A stretch of DNA of 64,000 bases, taken from Antedon mediterranea (Eukaryota > Echinodermata > Crinoidea > Comatulida > Antedonidae). Below are positions 1 through 10,046 of the stretch, one piece after another. Where the stretch lies: NCBI RefSeq assembly GCF_964355755.1, contig NC_092670.1, positions 3,931,001-3,995,000 of the forward strand, in the 5' to 3' direction. Both the position numbers and the translations under genes were made by a program. Position 1 is the stretch's first letter, and each line of letters begins with the position of its first letter. The notes beneath the pieces were generated by a model. The model was not told the DNA's origin, made no database searches, and saw nothing but the letters and a program-made list of their open reading frames with translations.

Positions 1-521
1 GATTATTACTGCAGTAATTCAATATTTTTTTCCAATAACCTACGATTGATCCACCGTTGTACTTTTAATTTTTTATTTTTTAGATTTCACCCTCTTGCAG
101 CTCACTCGAAATTCGACAGTCTTTTTCGATTTCAATTCCATAAGTTTAATTTCCAAAATTTAACCAATCTTGGCAATGCATCTAAATTTTGATCCAGGAA
201 TAACCGTATTTATTAATAACTGACCAATCACGCCGCATACGTTTGATCATGAACTAAAAATAAGTCTATGGTGGAAATATAACGGTCTCACAGCAACAAC
301 TTCATTACAGGCGACGCTCTGGTAGATTATACCAGACCGTTCTAGTTCGTTCGATAGACAGCTGTTTGATCAGGTCAGTAGAATAAATGCCGTAATATAT
401 TATTTGTAGGCCTAACCGTACAAAACGTTTACGTCACGGTGGGTTTACAGCATGATGCGGTGTGAATCAGATGAACAGTCGTGTAATTCGGTAAAGTTTT
501 TGATACAGGATATTTTGACAA
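1..521. other. Intergenic left edge, no gene seen
   Basis: No convincing reading frame, RNA gene or repeat is visible. Base composition is AT-rich with a few AGGCCTA heptamers. A possible 3' splice acceptor (TTTTTGATACAG, about 497-508) precedes the apolipoprotein-L-like frame, but no upstream exon could be identified. Confidence 0.5.
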
Positions 522-1053
522 ATGCTAACAATTTTCGTCCATCCGGAGTTAAGAAACATGCTAAAAAGGAAAATTGAAAATCTTAAATTGATCGGTGATA
601 TCCAACCAAAGATAAAAGAAGTTACAGAAGAATTTAGTATACTCTTCGAAAAGTGGTCGAAATGTCGTTTAGAGGTTATTGAAGAGTTGAAGGTGTTTAT
701 TGGTGGAGTCATAATGGTAAAAATTGGAATGAATATAGTTAAAGTTATTGGTTTCATTTCCGGTATACTTGGAGGTGTTTTGTCTATCGGTGCAGCTATT
801 TTTGCCCCTGTAACTGGAGGAATTTCATTAACTGTTGTTGGATTAGGCCTATCGGTCTTCATAGCATCCGATGTAATTCTAATGTGAGCACAGTTTGCAG
901 ACGGTTTTTTTTACTAGATTCCAGAGCAAACGGGTAGCAAATTTGCTAGAAAAAGACAGTAAGTTAACGGAAGAAATGACGACTGTTGTTGAATCAATGA
1001 TGACCACCAGCAAAGTCTTTATTGATACCGTCGATGTAGGGCCTAATGATTGA
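522..1053 (+). CDS. Apolipoprotein-L-like protein, two-part frame
   Basis: Translation from ATG 522 gives about 70 amphipathic residues, then a hydrophobic hairpin (about residues 68-117) with the Gly-rich pattern of apolipoprotein L proteins: GGVLSIGAAIFAPVTGG followed by SLTVVGLGLS. APOL-family proteins are membrane-inserting, lipid-associated proteins; a function here is inference. The open frame stops at 885-887, but a GT at 884 and an AG at 917 after a T-tract would remove 34 nt and keep the frame, adding 45 residues (starting FQSKRVANLLEKD) up to a TGA at 1051-1053. Thirty-four nt is far below normal animal intron size, so this is either an ultrashort intron or an interruption in a decaying gene. 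The total, about 166 residues, is shorter than typical APOL proteins, and upstream exons may be missing. An in-frame stop lies just before the ATG. Confidence 0.5.
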
Positions 1054-3484
1054 CAAATGTTAGTAGCAGAATACTAATAATTGCTTAATTGAATACAATA
1101 TTTTTGTTTCATTTTCCTATTCATTGTAGTATTTCGTCATCTCTAATCAAACCATGCAACTGGTTAAACTAATGGTCTATTAAAAATAGTTGAAATAAGA
1201 CCAACGTAGTTGATGATGCGGAATGGACTTAAATCATGAATTTTAATATTGTACCGTCCGCCTCGTTTTTTACACAGCGGAATAATGACAGCTTGATTTT
1301 TTGATTTTGGAAATTAACCAATGCAATCTAATGATTTGAAAAATGATTAAATAAAGTTTGCACTAGATTTGAAAACCAGTTGTACTTACTTTAATGTCTT
1401 GTGTGTGTACTTTACCAACTTAAACCATCCATAAGAAATACAAGGCTTACAGTGGCATAGCTTTCGCAAGACTTGAACCAGGACGCGTCTACACTATCAA
1501 AAGTTATTTTACAAACTTAATGGACATATCACTACCAAATGTTGGCACATCACACTTGTTGTCAAACTATTTTGATACTGTAGACAGAGCTTAAATTTCT
1601 ATACAATAGGCCTATAGTATCTGACGTACAATATGGAGTAATGTGGCCTATTCATTAATCGATTAGCAATTAGTGGTAACACATAATATTATTATGATTG
1701 GAATGAAAATCAAATCAACAATCTAGTTCAGATTCACGTAATAAGATACATAAATAGACATAATAATATTCAAATTTTTACAAATCTTTATCATTCTGAG
1801 AAAAAAATAGTGAAATGTCAATGAATCACAACTGCTGAATAGAATTGTTATTTTAGATTTGTTTTTAAAAATTTCTATCTCAATGATTTCGAAATATACT
1901 ATTGGCAAATAACGTCCACAGTAGACCTACGTGGAAACCCCCTTATAAAAATAGGCTATAATCAGAGAAGACCCTGCTATACTATAAGTGTATGCTTTAA
2001 GTGTTTACTTTTAGCAAACTAATCTAGTGGTGTTATCTTCTCGGAAAATGATTCACCTTCAGCGACCAATGACATTTACAATTGAAATATAAAAACTGAC
2101 CATAATATATGAGAATTTTCAGTTACCTCTCTGCTTGAATACAGTTAACTCTATTATGCTTATACACAATAAATTACTTTGGTTCCGTTTAAGTAATTTA
2201 ATGTGTATAACGTTTATGTGTAATTTTTTATAGTGTGTATAATGTTTTCATATATTTATTTGTTTCTTTAAATAGTGTACAAAAAACGAATTTCCGATAT
2301 GCTGTGAGAGCAGCGCATTATTATTATTATTTATTTAATGTACTCAGTGCACACATTAGAAATGCAATTAATTATAATATTATATCTAATAAAATCTCGC
2401 ATGATACAAAAAAAAAAAAACCAAAAAATTGTTCGCGTTGTACCAGCTGTGCAAATATTTCATTGGAAATTCCGACGAACTATAAAACAGTTTGTTGGAA
2501 AAACAATGTTAATAACATGATTTATTTTACATAGAACAGATATCAATTTCTTATCTCGATTACTGTATAATAGACTTGCACCATTGTTGTTTTATATCAC
2601 ATTGTATTTTTATTTATTTTGCACACACCCACTGTAAAGTCTTTATCAGCAAAACTTGACGATTCTTTGTATAACCAAATTTAAGTACAGAGAAACAAGA
2701 ACAAACACTTTAAAGAACAACATACATCATAGGCTGGTTTTTAAGATTAAAAAATTATATCCACTGATAGGGAGCATGTTGAATGATACATTTTGTTGCT
2801 TTAGGTATTAGCTTTACATGGTTCAAATCCTGCTAGGGTTTATCAGTTTTTATAAATAATTTATACTACAAACAAACTCCGTCATTGACCTTTATAAAAG
2901 CAATATTGACCAGGAGTCGAGGAGTGTCTTGAAGCTGTGCCGATTTGCGGCGCCCCTGCATTAACCCATATAGTAAGCTTAACCGCTCGACCAGTCCACT
3001 TATAATTTGGTCCATATATTATATTATAATATGTCCATGTTAAAAGAAGACAGAATGCGTGCTATTTAATATATCGTACGGAAGGTAAGCTTTTGTGGCA
3101 TAACCAATATATTTTTTTTTTGAAAGAATTTTTTTTTTCCTGAAAATCAATAGGCATGTTCTTTAAGTATAGGTCTACAGTATACCTATTTACAGAATGA
3201 AATAAGGAAGGACACATGCTGGTGGTACTAAAAAACTAATTATCAACTAACAATAGTTTAATTTGAATAACAATAAAACAGCAACGAGAAAAACAAACGG
3301 GTGGATATGAAAAGAAATAGGTACTCGTATCAAAACACCTGTACATTAGATAAAATTATGTTTAGAAAATTACAAATCACAAACTCTTGCCTCTTGTACA
3401 AAAATGATGTAGTTCTCGAGAAAATGCAATTTCAGTACACTTACTGCTCGCCGGGTTTTGAAAATTGTCTCCTATCTTTTATAA
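1054..3484. other. Gene-free AT-rich stretch
   Basis: No supported gene. Around 1485-1600 a short dispersed repeat (CTACACTA..GGCACATCACA..AGACAGAGC) recurs at about 10236-10315, and in part at 32630-32657. A purine/pyrimidine-rich part at 3110-3260 resembles 4395-4470 in direct orientation. The short open frames here are low-complexity and lack family resemblance. Confidence 0.45.
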
Positions 3485-3485
3485 C

Positions 3486-4356
3486 ACTAGCCCGGCCGCG
3501 ATTTTTTTTTTCGTACATAAGTTGGGGACCCCTCATGAAACGTCACAAAATAAACATGAATAATTCATCAGTTAAATTTGTTGTTCCGTGTGCACCCAAG
3601 CGTATAGGCCTAGGATTCTAGGTCAATTCACGTGATTGCCTTCGCGCACCTCTTCTTCACACACACGTCCACTATGCAAAATGTGTCGAGGCTAATCGAC
3701 AGCTAGGCAAGACATTAAACTAAGTAGTAATTGGACATAGCCCAAAGAAAGCTTAGACCCACAAGAATAAAGAATGTGTATAATTTGTGTACTGTAATTT
3801 TTTAATTCTGCTATTTTATTATCAAACAATATGCATGTACTCAAAGGAACTTTAAAAATGCGCGTATATGAACACATGAGATGGGAAGATTAGACCCATG
3901 AGAATAAAAAATGTATTTTTGTGTAATGTTTATGTTTAATTTTGTTGACTTATTACTCGGACTGTGTCATACAGGTAACTAACACACACGTCACACACAC
4001 CAACACAGCTACTATAACTGGAATAGACATGGGTTTAGAGACTAGTAATTAGGCCTAATAGTATCAATAGAAACTATAATTTTAACACGTAATTCTTTAG
4101 TAATAAATTATATTAAAAACACCATAAACTAAAGGCTGATTATTTCGACAATCCACACAAAACGCCGCTATTCTCTATTATGAAATCGCACGCGGCAACC
4201 ACAGCGGAGATAGGCCTAGAATCGTACAGCTTGTTGCTATACGCTTGGGTGCACACGGAAGAAAATTTTTAACTGATGAATTATTCATGTTTATTTTGTG
4301 ACGTTTCATGAGGGGGGTCCCCAACTTAAGTACGAAAAAAAAAATCACAGCCCGGC
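3486..4356. mobile_element. Foldback/TIR element, about 870 bp
   Basis: Two arms of roughly 140 bp lie in inverted orientation: about 3488-3630 and 4205-4354. The left arm runs from a GC-rich end (AGCCCGGCCGCGATTTT) through a T-tract, CATGAAACGTCACAAAATAA and GTGTGCACCCAAGCGTATA; the right arm is its reverse complement with a few differences. The loop of about 570 bp has no transposase frame, so this is a non-autonomous element. A target duplication could not be defined. Frames across both arms are shadows of the repeat. Confidence 0.7.
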
Positions 4357-4749
4357 CTGAAAATAATATCATTTTTTGATTTGTGAAGTTATTAATAAAC
4401 CAATTTTCTTTATTTTCAATAGGCATGGTCTGAAAGTATATACCTATCTACACCAAAAAATTCAGAATGATAACTTGAAAACTGTAGGCGCTACCGTGCA
4501 AACAAACATACAAACATACATACATACAAAGCAAATACTATACTTGGCAAAGTAATAATGTGGAGACACTAGCATACACTTAATTTTTTCTTATAGCTAA
4601 TATTAGCTAAAATATCAATATATTTTCTGCAGTAACCTAAATATTTGATATGCAAAATATATACAATAATTTCTTTCTTCAAAATATCCACATAATTATT
4701 TTCTATTAAAACAATTGGTTTATCACAATTAAATAGCGGCGCTATACAA

Positions 4750-4876
4750 TCTTTGGTTGGATTGAATCTTTCTAGATAAAGTTTATAAAGTGTGCAATGT
4801 CTTCTTCTTGTCTGCCGCGGTAATTTATCAATTTTTTTCTTCCTCATCATCTGTTTGCTTATTTCTCACGCATGCT
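4750..4876 (-). pseudogene. Exon A remnant of unrecognised family, unit 1
   Basis: On the - strand, a pyrimidine tract and TTGCAG acceptor end at 4877, followed by sequence homologous to exon A of the copy at 13876-14056. Here the frame is broken: a stop lies just after the acceptor, and frameshifts turn the conserved RQEEDIAHFTNF stretch into RQTRRRHCTLYK. It lies 850 bp upstream of the first TRIM gene in divergent orientation, as in the other units. Confidence 0.55.
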
Positions 4877-5374
4877 CTGCAAGAAAAAAAAAATCCTCTT
4901 TAATTCAGAATTAACAAAGTATGCTATGTGTTCAAAAAGGCATTGAAGCATAAATGAAATTCAATATTTACACACATCAACAAAATAGTCTGTATTCCAG
5001 CTGAGTTCCTGGCCTTTGTTATTTAAACAATACAAAGTACAACATTGCATCAAAGCATAAAATATCTAATAATAAAATACTATAGTAATTAATTGCTTTG
5101 ATTGAAGTTCAATGTTCTGCATCACTGAATATGAGAGGTATGACGCGGGATAGCTCAATAGGATCTGGTCACACAGACACCAAAACAAGCAGGAAAACCA
5201 ACTTTTGCTTCTCAAAGCACACAAACACCAACATTTCAAGGTATTTACATCTTATTTATTAAATAATTGCTTAAAAATATTCTCTAGTCTTTAAAATAGG
5301 ATTTTTAACCATTTCACAACAAGTTCTACGAGAGACTACACCCAACAACAGAGATGACAAGATGTAGAGAGATT

Positions 5375-5384
5375 GGAAAAACCC
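5375..5384. promoter_or_regulatory. Rel/NF-kB-like motif upstream of TRIM copy 1
   Basis: GGAAAAACCC (GGGTTTTTCC on the other strand) fits the GGG-W4/5-CC type of Rel/Dorsal site. The same position upstream of TRIM copy 6 has the identical decamer (56801-56810). The fourth unit has GGAAAACCCC (46157-46166) and the second a weakened GGAAAAACCA (14548-14557). The role is inferred from conservation within recent duplicates only. Confidence 0.35.
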
Positions 5385-5697
5385 ATCAGGGTGTGTACAG
5401 GAATAAGATTTTTTGAATTTTTATTTTTGAAATGTCAATAAAATGTGGTCATGGCTATACATTAATTTCAATGCAATTATTATAATTTGTTCTATATTTA
5501 TCAATTGTTTCTATGCTGTAACTATAATTGAGAGTCTCTTTGGCATTTTAATTTGCTTTAAGGAAACAGTAGGGAGAAAAATTACAGGCTTATTTACTTT
5601 ACTCCATGGTACAGGTCGAGTAAGTTTCATTACTGTATATGTGATAAATATCGTTTCACCATAGAGAGGAGGTTTAAATAACTATTATGGTTGTTAC

Positions 5698-5707
5698 TAT
5701 CTTGCAG
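5698..5707 (+). promoter_or_regulatory. 3' splice acceptor of TRIM 5'UTR exon
   Basis: TATCTTGCAG precedes the TRIM start codon by 17 nt. It is shared with TRIM copies 2 (14861-14870), 4 (about 46432-46441) and 6 (TATCTTACAG, 57417-57426). This implies that the coding exon is spliced to a non-coding first exon upstream, and it argues for starting translation at MATSKLNQ rather than at upstream in-frame ATGs. Confidence 0.6.
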
Positions 5708-5724
5708 GATATTTTTTTTTCAAA

Positions 5725-7842
5725 ATGGCAACAAGCAAATTAAATCAATTTTTTCAATATGTTGATGAGGACTTAGTATGCGCCATTTGCCAAGAAAGGT
5801 TTCAACATCCTAAAAGCCTTCAATGTCTACATAGCTTTTGCTTGTCATGTTTAGAGAACTGGGTAAAAACAAACCATGGCAAACTAACATGTCCAATTTG
5901 TTGCCAATCATATCCTATTCCAGATGGCGGGCTAAAGAAGCTTCCACCTAATACATTTCTAAATAACATGTTAGAAAACATTGAACAGTTTCAGAAGAAA
6001 GATAACATAAAATGTGTTTGTGGAACACCAGAACAGGCAACACATTACTGTAAAGAATGCAGGCATTACTTGTGTTTTGCATGTAGTAAGTATCACAAAA
6101 TGTTGGCAATGTTAGCAAGTCATACGCTACTTGCTGCAGAGGAAGTGCGATCAATGAGGCCACAACAATTTGCAGCATTAAACCCGCCGTTGTGTTCTTC
6201 TCACAACAAACCACTAGAGCTATACTGCACAAAATGTAAAGACCCAATATGCATACAATGTGCCATAATAACACATCCCTCAATAGATCACAAACCAATT
6301 GAAATTGTAAAAGCATTTGAGTCATTTAAAGGATCTGCACAACAACTGAAATCCGCAGCCCATCACTACAAAGCTAAACTGGAAAATGGACTCAAGGAGC
6401 TCATAAAGAATGCTGAAAAACTAAAAGAAAGTAAAGAAATAAGTATCAAAGATATTGGAAATCAAGTTCAAGAAACAATACAAATAATCCAGAAAAAAGG
6501 AGATAAAATGATAAAAAAAGTTGACACAATTTATGAAAATAAAAAGAAAATAAATGATGTTGACATGGAGAAATTAAGGTCAATCTCCTCTGAACTTAAC
6601 ACAAATGTGAGTTTCCTTAATCAGTCACTACAGAGTGAGCCAGTAACTGCTATGATGTCAAGTGAAATTGCATTGAATACACTGAAAGAGCAACTGAATA
6701 ATTCTAAAAACATCAAAGAAAATGACAATGGACAAATTAACTTTTTTGGAAACAAACACCAAATTGATTTGTTAAACCAACATGATATTGGGATTGTAAC
6801 TCAAATTAATGTAAAGGTACCGGAATATGTCATCCAAGGTGAAACAATTGTTGCAAAAATAAGACAAAAATATTCAGTTGGTCCTAATCAACTTACAGCA
6901 ACATGGACTCAACCAACAGGAGAAACCAACATTAATCTTGTTGAAGAAGATAACAATGAGTATGTTATAAGAGGAGTATGTAAGAAGCCAGGAATCTGTA
7001 CATTAAATGTGTATTTCAATGGAAAACCGATCAAACAATCACCATTTACTATCAAGATAGAGAAGAAAGGACTGGTAAACGATTTTAATGTTGATGGAAG
7101 TCCTAGAGGACTAGTAAAGTGTGCTGATGATTGCTTGCTGGTTTCATTTTGCAAAAATGAAATTCACAAATACAAACAATCAGGAGAACGCATAGGCAAG
7201 ATTACACTACCAAAAGGTGTGAACGTTTACAGAATGTACAATATGAAGAATAACAACATAGCATTCGGTAATTGGGGTAATGGCATTCAAGTATGTGATA
7301 TGAAAGGTCATGTGATCAAATCCATTGGTACGGGTGTACTGACATACCCACCTGGTATTCACATAGATGAGGCAACAGATGTTATTTATGTAACAGAATG
7401 GCACACTGAATGTGTGTTCATGTTTGACATCAATAGTGGTAAGAAATTGATGAAGATAGGATCACAAGAAGAAATAGAATATGGATACTTTGGTGTAACA
7501 CTTACACAAACTGGGAGAGTGCTTGTAGCAGATTGTGGAAATGATCAAATTGTATTATATGATCATGAAAACAAATCACTTAGAGTACTTATCAATAAAG
7601 GTGATGAAGATGGTATGTTGATGCGGCCACGTGGAGTTGTAGTTGATGAGGATGACAACATCATTGTATCAAGTAACCACAAACTACAACTATTCAGCAG
7701 TGATGGACATTTTATCAAAAGGATTGATCAGAAGGAAGATGGACTTAATAATCCAAGTCAGTTATGTATTATTTCATATCACCCACGTAGAATTGCTGTA
7801 GCTAATTACAATGGCTGCAACATTAAAGTATTCAATTATTAA
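5725..7842 (+). CDS. TRIM-NHL E3 ubiquitin ligase, copy 1 (intact)
   Basis: A complete 705-residue frame in a single exon. The N-terminal C3HC4 RING has zinc ligands C19, C22, C34, H36, C39, C42, C56 and C59. Two B-boxes follow (about 95-140, CVCGTPEQATHYCKEC; about 155-195, PLCSSHNKPLELYC..C..C), then a charged coiled coil (about 200-335), a filamin/ABP280-type immunoglobulin domain (about 355-450, ending QSPFTIKIEKKG), and NHL beta-propeller repeats to the C terminus (about 455-705, with repeated DE..V.YV, VVADCGNDQIV and GVVVDEDDNIIVSS patterns). This is the TRIM2/TRIM3/TRIM71 architecture: RING proteins of this kind transfer ubiquitin in the cytoplasm, and NHL domains bind proteins or RNA. 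The substrate is unknown. The ATG lies 17 nt after a conserved splice acceptor. All zinc ligands are intact, so it is probably functional. Confidence 0.93.
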   Translation: MATSKLNQFFQYVDEDLVCAICQERFQHPKSLQCLHSFCLSCLENWVKTNHGKLTCPICCQSYPIPDGGLKKLPPNTFLNNMLENIEQFQKKDNIKCVCGTPEQATHYCKECRHYLCFACSKYHKMLAMLASHTLLAAEEVRSMRPQQFAALNPPLCSSHNKPLELYCTKCKDPICIQCAIITHPSIDHKPIEIVKAFESFKGSAQQLKSAAHHYKAKLENGLKELIKNAEKLKESKEISIKDIGNQVQETIQIIQKKGDKMIKKVDTIYENKKKINDVDMEKLRSISSELNTNVSFLNQSLQSEPVTAMMSSEIALNTLKEQLNNSKNIKENDNGQINFFGNKHQIDLLNQHDIGIVTQINVKVPEYVIQGETIVAKIRQKYSVGPNQLTATWTQPTGETNINLVEEDNNEYVIRGVCKKPGICTLNVYFNGKPIKQSPFTIKIEKKGLVNDFNVDGSPRGLVKCADDCLLVSFCKNEIHKYKQSGERIGKITLPKGVNVYRMYNMKNNNIAFGNWGNGIQVCDMKGHVIKSIGTGVLTYPPGIHIDEATDVIYVTEWHTECVFMFDINSGKKLMKIGSQEEIEYGYFGVTLTQTGRVLVADCGNDQIVLYDHENKSLRVLINKGDEDGMLMRPRGVVVDEDDNIIVSSNHKLQLFSSDGHFIKRIDQKEDGLNNPSQLCIISYHPRRIAVANYNGCNIKVFNY

Positions 7843-8163
7843 GTTTTTCTAATATTTTTTTTTTATCTTTTGTGGTAGCCACCACCTTTATTCATCATTC
7901 AATCTTTCATAAATATATTACAATTGTTGTATATACTCTCATTTCATATAATATATAATACATTTCCGTTTCCTCAGTAGTTTTACTTTTTTTTTTCTAT
8001 TCACAAATGTTATTCTCAACATCCTACTTAACATCTAATATTCAATTAACAATGTTTGTTTTTTCTTCTGATTAGAACAATCAGTTGTATTCATTTCGTA
8101 ACCTATTCTTATATAATTTCTACTAGTACTGATTTCTTCTTTGTATACATATTATCTATTCTA
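7843..8163. other. 3' flank of TRIM copy 1
   Basis: T-rich, AT-rich sequence with no gene. AATAAA-like polyadenylation hexamers are not obvious immediately after the stop; ATAAATAT occurs near 7910. Confidence 0.4.
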
Positions 8164-8410
8164 AGTGGAGTTGTGGCTTGGTGGTTATGATGCTTGGCTA
8201 CCACTCTAAGGGTCCTGGGTTCAAGTCCCGTCACATGTCAGGATTTTTGCTAAGGACCAAATTACTCCACTCCCAAAGACTTGTAATAATACTTTGTTTA
8301 TGTAGAGCATCTTGTGTATATGTTTGTCTTGTGAACCTCTGAGGGTCCCTAATGATCAACAATAGCTGGATGGATCACCCTCATTAAATATAGTTTAAAA
8401 AAAAAAAACC
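8164..8410 (+). mobile_element. tRNA-derived SINE
   Basis: A pol III promoter is visible: box A TGGCTTGGTGG (8174-8184) and box B GGTTCAAGTCC (8218-8228), with tRNA-like spacing. A tRNA-unrelated body follows, then a tail CTGGATGGATCACC (about 8366-8380) and an A-run at 8398-8410. Very similar tails (GGCTGGATGGACCACC..GTAAAATATTG) occur without a SINE head at 10334-10384 and 32990-33060, so the tail is probably shared with a partner LINE. It is not a functional tRNA gene: there is no cloverleaf 3' half or CCA-end context. Confidence 0.8.
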
Positions 8411-9670
8411 CCTTCCCATTCTCTTAGCATTTTTTTTTCATTTTTTTTTTAATATATACAATCATAGTATACTATTACCGTTGCATTTGTTTCGATCAAA
8501 CATATATTTAATTAACAATACATATTCTCTCTTTTAACTGTAAATTACTACTTACTAGCTATTTAAACTAACAAAATATTAACATTGCTTTTTTTTCTAA
8601 TATAAAAACTGCACATAAATATATTTGCTAAAATGTAAAAGGTTATTCATTGACTAAAAATATAATACTTAATATTAACAATTATAATATAATTATAATA
8701 ACAAAGTGAATTTAGCTAATTCAGTGATTAAATATAATAATTTCAATATAAAATTATATACTACTATAAATTATTTATTCATGAATTATTGTAAAACCTT
8801 TACGTAAAAAGGCACGTCAATAATTAAAATCATTAAAATACAATTATTTCTAATTATAATAGTCATTGTGATGGGTAGACTAAATGCAAGCGAAAATATT
8901 TTAGTCTCAACGATTATAAGCAATTAGTCTTAGTTAAGTCGAAGATGCTCTCCAGGTGGAATGCCATCCTGAGATGAGTAGTAGTAATTAGTCTTGTTTA
9001 TTTTATTTCATTTATATGTAATTTTTACTTTCTATGGACCAGAGATTCCGAAAAAAAAAGATTGAATGAATGATTGAATATCTCTATTACAGTCAAATAA
9101 TGCAGTAATTAAATGTCACTAAGGTATTTATGTAATTTGTGTCTGTATTATTTGGTTCAACAACAAAAATAATAATTTTCCAGTTTTCAATGCAGTAAAT
9201 TTAATTTTTAATGCCCAACATTTACTAAAATGAAATGCAAAGATAGTTAGATTAGATGTATAGTTACATTGTTATTGAATATTTCATGTAATGACTTTCT
9301 TTCTTTTCAAACGTACAAACTTAATTTCAGTTTCTAATATAATCTGTTAAAAACATGGGATATTTTAAACATAGATTTATGTGTAGCTGTAGTGTTTTTA
9401 TGTATATACAAGACTGTAAGTGGCAGATTTATGTATGCTGTTGTGTTTGGTGGAATAAATAAGCCAATACAATGCAGAATTTTGTTTGTGTATACATTAT
9501 AAGTTTAGATTGGCTTACTTAAAGAAGCTGAACACGAGTGGGTGTTTAAAAAGCAGAAATTCACACAATAATTGACTTTTTTCAAGTAACATCTGGTTTC
9601 ATAGGCCTACTACACTAATACTTTAATTCAACTAACCTGGTATTTTGAGCCATTTTTTTCATATGCGTCT
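8411..9670. repeat. Duplicated TRIM 3'-flank block
   Basis: Non-coding sequence that is part of the duplicated unit. It matches 50306-51210 downstream of the TRIM copy 5 fragment, for example around GTAGCTGTA..GTGTTT..TGGTGGAATAAATAA (9386-9463 versus 50890-50965). The right end (9630-9660) is the distal part of the exon D homology of the - strand family, separated from the rest of exon D (10047-10124) by a later insertion. Confidence 0.55.
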
Positions 9671-9689
9671 TTAATTTAATTCATTCACA

Positions 9690-9925
9690 TTTATTTAAAA
9701 AAATGATAAATGACCAAAGATAAAATATACTTGAAACTCTATATTTTTTCATGAAATCTTTTTTTTTTGTTGTTGTTGTTGTTGTTGTTTTTGTACTGTA
9801 ATTGATAACTTGTGTAATAGTATAAATAGTTTTGTAGTAAGTAACGGCCTTGTGAAAAACACCAATATGGTGATTCAAGTGTTGCATCCGTTTTTAAATA
9901 AAGTTATTATTATTATTATTATTTA
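9690..9925 (+). mobile_element. 3' end of a retroelement with (TTA)n tail
   Basis: This segment interrupts the exon D homology. It contains a (GTT)n run (9768-9788), a unique body and an AAATAAAG followed by (TTA)n at 9903-9925, the usual look of a short 5'-truncated non-LTR element or SINE ending in a microsatellite. No coding capacity is visible. Confidence 0.5.
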
Positions 9926-10046
9926 GTCATCGTTTATAATTACAATTTCAGTATATAATTGATGGCAAGGATCCTGCATAAAGATGTTTATAATTCTGTT
10001 ATCTCAGGACCCTTTTACATAAAAACATAACATAAATAAATAGCCA

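Noticed and set aside
4178-4426. 82-residue frame similar to part of the frame at 3301-3621
   Set aside because: The similarity comes from the inverted arms of the foldback element; no codon signal.
5948-6325. Minus-strand hydrophobic frames opposite the TRIM genes (also 15207-15485, 24506-24907, 57652-58041)
   Set aside because: They are antisense shadows that recur because the TRIM copies are homologous; no start context or independent conservation.
8174-8240. Possible tRNA gene from box A and box B
   Set aside because: The tRNA-like head continues into a SINE body and A-tail, with no proper acceptor stem or 3' half; annotated as a SINE.
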